The notes under the pieces were generated by a model. That model was not told where the DNA came from. It worked only from the letters and a program-made list of their open reading frames with translations, and did no database searches. A stretch of 64,000 nucleotides of DNA from Ruminococcus sp. (lineage in GTDB: Bacteria; Bacillota; Clostridia; Oscillospirales; Acutalibacteraceae), in the NCBI GenBank assembly GCA_004556705.1, contig SFGA01000004.1, forward strand, positions 1 through 64,000, written 5' to 3'. The position numbers and the translations under genes were made by a program. This document shows positions 58,509 to 64,000 of the stretch, piece after piece (the stretch's first letter is position 1; each line of letters starts with the position of its first letter).

Positions 58509-59810
58509 TTATAGTGCTGACTTTTTATTCTCAACCATATCGAAAATGTCATTATAAACCATATTTTTAATTCTGTCCTGTGAATGATTACCTTTTCCGT
58601 AAAAATATGCTTTTTTTGAGTATTCTCTGATAATATCAGGATTGTTTATATATTTACAAAGACAATCGTACACGGATTTTTTATCGGTTGCAACTATGCC
58701 TATATCGTTTTTCAAGAAATAATCAACAGAAGCTGTATTCCTTGCACCCACCACAAAAACAGCCCGTGCATTTTTGAGATAATCAACTATTTTCGTGGAA
58801 AAAGATTGATGAGCTTGGAGTTCGCTCTTTAAGCTCAACCCTTCAACATGAATTAGAATATCGGCGTCTTTTTGTATGCGCTCTATCTCACTTGATTTTA
58901 CACTTCCGTCAAAAAACGCATTATGTCCGTCTCTGATTTTTCTCAACTGTCTTTTTGTAAGCGGAGTTTCGGAATAAATATGTAATTCTGCTTTTTTTCC
59001 GTTTGAGTTGATTTTTTTCAGTGCGTCGGTAATTAAAGAAATTGATTTCCATCTTCCGCTTCCGAGATTACCCGTATACACAAGTTTTATCGGATTTCCG
59101 ACGGTCTGCTTCAAATCAGGTTCAGAAGAAAAGTCTGCACATTTAGTTAATACCTTGCACGGCTTCTTAAATATTTTTTCGTATTCTGTTTTCTGAATAT
59201 CGGAAATCACATACACAAACTCGCAGGACAAAAACACCTTTTTAACTTTTCTGCGTTTATGAAATCGATCTATCCAATATAGCGGAGAAAGTCTAAACTG
59301 CTTGAGTGTGTAACAGTCATCAGAAATATAGCCTATCATGGGAACGCCCGTATATTCCTTGATAAACAATGATGTTCTTAAAATATAATTTGAATAATAT
59401 ATCGGCTGAAAAATTATATCAGGTTTAAAGTCATCAATAAATGCCTTTAATTCAGGAGAACACCATCTTCCGATTTTCCAAATAAAATCTCTCACCCAAA
59501 ACATAAGCATCCAGCGTTTTTTTCGAGCAGAATCAAGCATCTGTCGTTCTTTTTCATTAAGTTCAGTCGGCTTGGTTTTGTTCACAAAAATCTCACTGCC
59601 GGAGGGCTGTGTTTTATCTTTCAAATTGTTTATAAGTGATTTTTCGGTTATTTGAAAATATCTTTTTACGATATTGTTGTCAGGTTCACCGTACTTAAAG
59701 AATATATTTGCTATTTCAAGATTAGGAATGTTTCCAAAAATATTTGAAAAGGAATTTCCGAAACTGTTGTCCTCTCTCCATGGCGTATTTGACAGAATAA
59801 GTACTTTCAT
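58509..59810 (-). CDS. glycosyltransferase (GT-B fold, probable)
   Basis: A 433-residue protein: MKVLILSNTPWREDNSFGNSFSNIFG at the start, and a GT-B C-terminal half with LVYTGNLGSGRWKSISLITDAL (about 233-254), ADILIHVEGLSLKS and TKIVDYLKNARAVFVVGARNTASVDYFLKNDIGIV. It is more divergent than its neighbours; donor unknown. It overlaps the upstream GT2 gene by 4 bp. Confidence 0.8.
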   Translation of the reverse strand: MKVLILSNTPWREDNSFGNSFSNIFGNIPNLEIANIFFKYGEPDNNIVKRYFQITEKSLINNLKDKTQPSGSEIFVNKTKPTELNEKERQMLDSARKKRWMLMFWVRDFIWKIGRWCSPELKAFIDDFKPDIIFQPIYYSNYILRTSLFIKEYTGVPMIGYISDDCYTLKQFRLSPLYWIDRFHKRRKVKKVFLSCEFVYVISDIQKTEYEKIFKKPCKVLTKCADFSSEPDLKQTVGNPIKLVYTGNLGSGRWKSISLITDALKKINSNGKKAELHIYSETPLTKRQLRKIRDGHNAFFDGSVKSSEIERIQKDADILIHVEGLSLKSELQAHQSFSTKIVDYLKNARAVFVVGARNTASVDYFLKNDIGIVATDKKSVYDCLCKYINNPDIIREYSKKAYFYGKGNHSQDRIKNMVYNDIFDMVENKKSAL

Positions 59811-60856
59811 CTCTTATCCTCCGCCTTTATTTCAGATGCAAAATATGCCAACAAGCAAGCCAAATCATATAACTTTAACTTAACAAGCAAAAGAGATACT
59901 TTGACAAAGTTTTGCTTTATTCTGCTTGCAAAATACGGGATGCCCGCACCGTTTGATACGGCATTCCTGACACGCTCGTTTCTGAACATTTGCTTGCATT
60001 TTTTCACTCTTGAGCGATACGGTTCTGCCGTATTACTCATTACAGAAATCGAATAAAACAAAACATTTTTAAATAACAAAGTTTCTCTTTTTCCGAAAAT
60101 GTTATAATTGTTTTTTTCTCCGTCAAGCTTCTTTAAAAACTTTTCGGTTTCATCATCCATATAAAGAACCGTGTCAAAAAAATCCTCATGATATGAATTC
60201 GATAAACTTCCGACTCTTTTAAGATTATACAATGAGGGTTTTTTATACAATGAAATCTTTTGCGAAAAAGAGAAAAAACTGATATTAAAGAAAAAGTCTT
60301 CAGAAACAATTCCCAAAGGATAACATATATTATTATCCTTTATGATACTTAACGAATATAAAACAGCTGTTGAGCGACTTGCCCTACATTTACCGATAAG
60401 CACATCCAGAGCAAATTTTTTAGGATTTTCTGAGAACATATCCTCATCAAAATGAAAAACCTGCTCTGTTTTTCCGCTATATTCATACACTTTGTAGTAT
60501 GTTATCGGTATTACCGCATCACTTTTTTTAGCTATAGCAATTTCTACCATATCCTCAATCGAACTTTCGGCAAGCTCGTCATCGGAATCTATAAACATGA
60601 TATAATCGCCACTTGCTCTGTTAATGCCCTCATTCCTCGCAGAAGAAAGCCCGCCATTCTCCTTGTGAATGACTGAAATGCGTTCATCTGTCTTTTTCAG
60701 TTCTTCACAAAGCGCAGGCGAAGAATCGGTAGAGCCGTCGTCAACCAAAATTATTTCAATATTCTTATATGATTGCGCTATAATTGAATTCACACATTTA
60801 ATCAGATATTTTTCCGTATTATTTATGGGAACAACTACGCTTACCAATGGATTCAC
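59807..60856 (-). CDS. glycosyltransferase family 2
   Basis: A 349-residue GT-A transferase. VSVVVPINNTEKYLIKCVNSIIAQSYKNIEIILVDDGSTDSSPALCEEL (about 4-52), then SSARNEGINRASGDYIMFIDSDDELAE with the DxD-type metal site. The start codon is GTG at 60856. The C-terminal third is basic and may touch the membrane. Confidence 0.92.
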   Translation of the reverse strand: MNPLVSVVVPINNTEKYLIKCVNSIIAQSYKNIEIILVDDGSTDSSPALCEELKKTDERISVIHKENGGLSSARNEGINRASGDYIMFIDSDDELAESSIEDMVEIAIAKKSDAVIPITYYKVYEYSGKTEQVFHFDEDMFSENPKKFALDVLIGKCRASRSTAVLYSLSIIKDNNICYPLGIVSEDFFFNISFFSFSQKISLYKKPSLYNLKRVGSLSNSYHEDFFDTVLYMDDETEKFLKKLDGEKNNYNIFGKRETLLFKNVLFYSISVMSNTAEPYRSRVKKCKQMFRNERVRNAVSNGAGIPYFASRIKQNFVKVSLLLVKLKLYDLACLLAYFASEIKAEDKR

Positions 60857-60890
60857 AACAGCACATCCTTAATGCTAATACTTTCTACCG

Positions 60891-61865
60891 TTAAAGGTTT
60901 TCCTTATACCATTCAATAGCAAGTTTTATTCCGTCTTGGAAACTGTAATCGGGATCATATCCAAGAAGATTTCTTGCCTTTGAAATATCGGCGTTTGAAT
61001 GTTTAATATCGCCTTTTCTGTCGGGACCGAAGTTAGGCTCAACATCAATCCCAAGTGCTTTTGTAAGGCCATAATAAATATCTATAAGATATTCTCTTCC
61101 GCCGTAAGCTATATTAAACGCATTACCCGCCGCCTCATGAGAAGCAAGACATGCTTTAAGGTTAGCTTCAATAACATTGTCGATATAAGTAAAGTCACGG
61201 CTCTGCTTGCCGTCACCGTTTATCGTCGGCACTTCACCGTGCATAAGCTGTTTTAAAAATTTCGGAATAACAGCCGCATAAGCACCATCGGGATCCTGTC
61301 GTCTGCCAAAGACATTAAAATATCTCATTCCGTAGGTGTCAAGCCCGTAGTGCATTGTATAGAGCTTTGCCCATTCCTCGTCGCAGCGCTTTGTAAGAGC
61401 ATACGGAGAAAGAAGATTACCCTCTCTGCCCTCAGTCTTAGGCAAATTCGGTTCGTCACCGTAAACGGATGATGACGACGCATAGACAAATTTTTTAACA
61501 CCGTTCTGTCTTGCCGCTTCGAGCATATTAAGAGTGCCCTCGATATTGTTTTTACAATAGAAAATCGGCATTTCAAGACTTCTTGGAACGCTTCCCCAAG
61601 CAGCCTGATTGAGAACAAAGTCCACTCCCGCACATGCTTTCATGCAGGTGTCAAGTTCTTTAATATCGCCTTTGATAAACTCGTAATTAGGATTATCAAG
61701 GAACATATCAACATTTTTTTGCTTGCCTGTTGAAAGGTCATCAAGTGCTCTGACCTTATAACCCATATTGAGTATAGCTTCGCAAAGATTTGAGCCTACA
61801 AATCCTGCCGCACCTGTTACAAGGAACAGCGTATTTGACGGAAATTCTAAATTTTTATATCCCAT
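60891..61865 (-). CDS. UDP-HexNAc 4-epimerase, WbpP/TviC-like
   Basis: A 324-residue extended SDR enzyme. NAD site LFLVTGAAGFVGSNLCEAIL (about 13-32); catalytic YASSSSVYGDEPNLPKTEG...SPYALTKRCDEEWA with YxxxK; RYFNVFGRRQDPDGAYAAVIPKF. These motifs match WbpP/TviC, which interconvert UDP-GlcNAc/GlcNAcA and UDP-GalNAc/GalNAcA. The downstream dehydrogenase supports a HexNAcA pathway. Confidence 0.88.
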   Translation of the reverse strand: MGYKNLEFPSNTLFLVTGAAGFVGSNLCEAILNMGYKVRALDDLSTGKQKNVDMFLDNPNYEFIKGDIKELDTCMKACAGVDFVLNQAAWGSVPRSLEMPIFYCKNNIEGTLNMLEAARQNGVKKFVYASSSSVYGDEPNLPKTEGREGNLLSPYALTKRCDEEWAKLYTMHYGLDTYGMRYFNVFGRRQDPDGAYAAVIPKFLKQLMHGEVPTINGDGKQSRDFTYIDNVIEANLKACLASHEAAGNAFNIAYGGREYLIDIYYGLTKALGIDVEPNFGPDRKGDIKHSNADISKARNLLGYDPDYSFQDGIKLAIEWYKENL

Positions 61866-61881
61866 TTATATAACTTCCTTT

Positions 61882-63447
61882 TTAATATGGTAAAATTTGA
61901 TTTATTGTAAATATTATATTGAGCAATCTTGCTCTTGTATCAGTTTCCTTCATATTCACAACTCGAATATTCATATTATAAAGTTCCGGATTAAGATTCT
62001 TTTTCAAATCAAGGTGATGTTCATCCGAAATTCTCTTTTCAAGTGGAACTCGGAACATTAAATCAAGAAATTTACGGTTATTATATATGAATGTTATATC
62101 AAAGCAATACTTCATTTCACTTATATTCATACCGCCCCAACTTCCCCAAGTTACTTCGTTATAATGAATATCAGCAGCGGGATAACATGTTGGAATTTTT
62201 TCGTACTCGAATTCTTTGATATAATCAGCAAAAATCTTGTCTATCTTATGCGCAAGAGGTCTGTTAAATATAAATATCTTATAAAGATTCCTGAAAAGCT
62301 TGGGGGAAAGTTTAGGCATTTTATTTCTGCCATAATGCTTGTACCAATACGCTCTTATAGTTTCGGACACCCAAGATTTAACCTCAACATCGCAACCGCA
62401 ATTTTCTTCAAGATAAAATCTCTTTCTTGATTCATTGCCTTTTCTCTCTGCAATATATCCGCTGTTATGTCGTTGAATTTCGACCTTCAAATCATAGTCG
62501 GCGATTTCATCAGAATTATCGGGAATATTATAAACATGGTGCTTAACATCAAATGCATCAGAAATCTTTTTTGCCGCTTCGGCATCCGGAACTTCTTTCG
62601 GTGCTGAAATATAGCTGAAAGTTTCAAACTTATCATACATTCCGTTTGCCGCCGCAAAAGTGGTGTTACTGTCAATACCGCCTGTAAGAGAAATCCACGG
62701 ATGTTCCCATTTTTTTGAAATCAATTCCATATTCTTTTTAAGAATATCAGAAGCGTCTTTTATTACCTTTTCATATTCTTCGCCTTCAGCAATATCAAAA
62801 GGTTTCAACGGCCAAAAGCGCTTATGCGAAATTTTTTCATTTACATATGTGTATTCAATGCTCGGAACAATTCTCTTAACATTTGTAAACGGTGTCATAT
62901 CAGCAGGAAGATATGGTCCCATAACCCTCCCGTACCACTTATAATCTATAAGTTCCTTTACAAAATCATTCATATTCAGATTACAAATGTCCCCTATAAG
63001 CTGAGGATGTGAGGATAAATAAAAATTGCCGTCTATAACTCCGTAACAGCCTGACTGCATACCCGACGGATCAACAGAAAACTTGAGAAGTCCGTTATCA
63101 ATAACACCCGTAACATAAACACCGGTAATCTCGGAAATTCTGTCATAATATTTATCGGTACCATAATCCTTGAGAATATCAGTAAGTATTTTTTCTTCTT
63201 CAATCTCCATCAAAAAAGGATCATAACAATGTCCAATCAAAAACAATGTAGTTTTATCATTACTTGCAAAATGAACAGATGCTTTATTGTGCGTATAAAA
63301 ATAGTAACCGTCCTTTTGCACTTCGTTCCAGTTATCGTAAAACGGAAATTCATTTAGATTTTCTATTTTTTTGTCCGATACCAAAAAGCCTCTGATAAAA
63401 AGGAACTTTTGAAGATCCGATTTTTTGTCAAGCGCCTCTTTAAGCAT
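61882..63447 (-). CDS. asparagine-synthase-like amidotransferase without N-terminal Cys
   Basis: A 521-residue AsnB-superfamily protein. The ATP pyrophosphatase motif is WISLTGGIDSNTTFAAA (about 252-268; the PP-loop GGIDS). The N-terminal ~240 residues keep the beta-sandwich-like layout of the Ntn glutaminase domain, but there is no Cys after the initiator Met, so glutamine hydrolysis is probably lost. In Pseudomonas O-antigen loci AsnB-like WbpS amidates GalNAc-uronic acid; the adjacent epimerase and dehydrogenase suggest the same here. Start placed at 63447 because GGAG lies about 9 bases upstream; an ATG at 63456 overlaps that site. Confidence 0.82.
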   Translation of the reverse strand: MLKEALDKKSDLQKFLFIRGFLVSDKKIENLNEFPFYDNWNEVQKDGYYFYTHNKASVHFASNDKTTLFLIGHCYDPFLMEIEEEKILTDILKDYGTDKYYDRISEITGVYVTGVIDNGLLKFSVDPSGMQSGCYGVIDGNFYLSSHPQLIGDICNLNMNDFVKELIDYKWYGRVMGPYLPADMTPFTNVKRIVPSIEYTYVNEKISHKRFWPLKPFDIAEGEEYEKVIKDASDILKKNMELISKKWEHPWISLTGGIDSNTTFAAANGMYDKFETFSYISAPKEVPDAEAAKKISDAFDVKHHVYNIPDNSDEIADYDLKVEIQRHNSGYIAERKGNESRKRFYLEENCGCDVEVKSWVSETIRAYWYKHYGRNKMPKLSPKLFRNLYKIFIFNRPLAHKIDKIFADYIKEFEYEKIPTCYPAADIHYNEVTWGSWGGMNISEMKYCFDITFIYNNRKFLDLMFRVPLEKRISDEHHLDLKKNLNPELYNMNIRVVNMKETDTRARLLNIIFTINQILPY

Positions 63448-63466
63448 TAAGTACATCTCCTAAAAA

Positions 63467-64000
63467 TTATAGTCTCCAATAAATATATCCTGCGTTTTCG
63501 TATTCCTTACGGTCAAGCAGTCCTTTTATATCAACAAGGACATTCTTGTTTTCGTTATGCTTGAACATTGCTTCAAAGTCATTCATTGTTAATGACTTAA
63601 ACTGCTCATGAGCAACGGCAAGTATTACGGCGTCGCAATTTTTTATATCGTTAATATCGACAAATTCAATTCCGTAAAGACGCTTTGCTTCGTCAGCATC
63701 AGCTTCAGGGTCGGCTATTACCGGGGTTATTCCGTACTCACGAAGCTCATTGTATATGTCGATGATTTTCGTATTTCTCGTGTCGGGGCAATTTTCTTTA
63801 AACGTAAAGCCGAGAATCGCAACCTTTGCGTTTTTTACCGGGACATCCGCCTTTATAAGATTTTTAACGGTGTTTTCGGCTACATATTTGCCCATATCGT
63901 CGTTTATGCGTCTGCCGGAGAGAATAATCTGGCTATGATAGCCCATTTCCTCGGCCTTGTATGTAAGGTAATAGGGGTCAACGCCTATGCAGTGTCCGCC
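63467..64000 (-). CDS. UDP-N-acetylhexosamine 6-dehydrogenase (partial, C-terminal)
   Basis: The gene runs off the right edge; 177 residues are visible. They begin with GGHCIGVDPYYLTYKAEEMGYHSQ, including the catalytic Cys, followed by SGRRINDDMGKYVAENTVKNLI and the C-terminal domain VAILGFTFKENCPDTRNTKIIDIYNELREYGI. This matches WbpO/TviB/WecC-type enzymes that make UDP-HexNAc uronic acid with two NAD. With the WbpP-like epimerase the product is probably UDP-GalNAcA. Confidence 0.9.
   Translation of the reverse strand, partial: GGHCIGVDPYYLTYKAEEMGYHSQIILSGRRINDDMGKYVAENTVKNLIKADVPVKNAKVAILGFTFKENCPDTRNTKIIDIYNELREYGITPVIADPEADADEAKRLYGIEFVDINDIKNCDAVILAVAHEQFKSLTMNDFEAMFKHNENKNVLVDIKGLLDRKEYENAGYIYWRL

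Noticed and set aside
1..64000. CRISPR array, prophage or toxin-antitoxin module
   Set aside because: No regularly spaced repeat array, phage structural genes, integrase or recognisable toxin-antitoxin pair was found; the repeats seen are palindromic elements.

Overview
The window reads as chromosomal DNA of a low-GC, endospore-forming anaerobic Clostridia, probably a gut Oscillospiraceae/Ruminococcus-type organism. This rests on the housekeeping order (ylxM-ffh-rpsP-khpA-rimM-trmD; yqfC-yqfD-phoH-ybeY-dgkA-era-yqzL-recO-mutS2), on sporulation genes (spoIVFA/spoIVFB-like, yqfC, yqfD, ylbJ), on two T-box leaders, on a Bacillus-type LexA box before recA, and on anaerobic sugar-acid and FAD/Fe-S metabolism. 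Species assignment is inference; no 16S rRNA gene is present.

Layout. (1) 1-5540: a tRNA-Gln gene followed by degenerate copies of its 3' end, each broken by a palindromic insert; a truncated WYL-type regulator; an AT-rich gene of uncertain (possibly OGG-fold) type; a dGTPase; and a GPH sugar symporter. Part of a tRNA-Gln recurs at 5364-5498, so this may be an island. (2) 5541-10850: a 1238-residue surface subtilase with LRR and FIVAR-like repeats and a sortase-type tail, two small membrane proteins, and a tiny mobile palindromic element that duplicated a promoter -10. (3) 10853-18374: a five-gene operon (GlpA-like and GlpB-like flavoproteins, DUF1667, FGGY kinase, alkyl-DHAP-synthase-like flavoprotein) with a divergent TetR regulator, two clear sigma-A promoters and two operator-like palindromes. 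(4) 18405-20121: spoIVFB/spoIVFA-like pair and a 238-bp terminal-inverted-repeat element. (5) 20122-23341: a tryptophan-type ABC transporter behind a Trp (UGG) T-box and a 12-codon leader ORF with two Trp codons. (6) 23342-30300: a DUF975 gene, cysE-cysS behind a Cys (UGC) T-box, then recA-recX-rimO-pgsA.

(7) 30404-36055: rpmB, then a mannonate/KDG operon (uxuA, SDR oxidoreductase, 2-TM protein, KDG kinase, RAYT transposase, KDPG aldolase, PduL-type phosphotransacylase). (8) 36083-43540 and 43603-47689: translation, SRP and recombination genes, with a small yqzL gene overlapping recO. (9) 47694-49502: sporulation genes with divergent sigma-E-like promoters and a small Cys-rich protein. (10) 49517-64000: a surface polysaccharide locus on the minus strand with Wzx, Wzy, four glycosyltransferases, a CapE/CapF/CapG set for UDP-L-FucNAc, a WbpP-like epimerase plus a HexNAc dehydrogenase for a uronic acid, and an asparagine-synthase-like protein that may amidate it.

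The most unusual items are the Trp T-box plus Trp-codon leader ORF, which parallels the Bacillus rtpA (anti-TRAP) leader; the AGPS-like/FGGY/DUF1667/GlpAB-like operon, whose substrate is unknown; the chain of broken tRNA-Gln ends with palindromic inserts; and the small non-coding inverted-repeat elements at 10578-10693 and 19862-20099.
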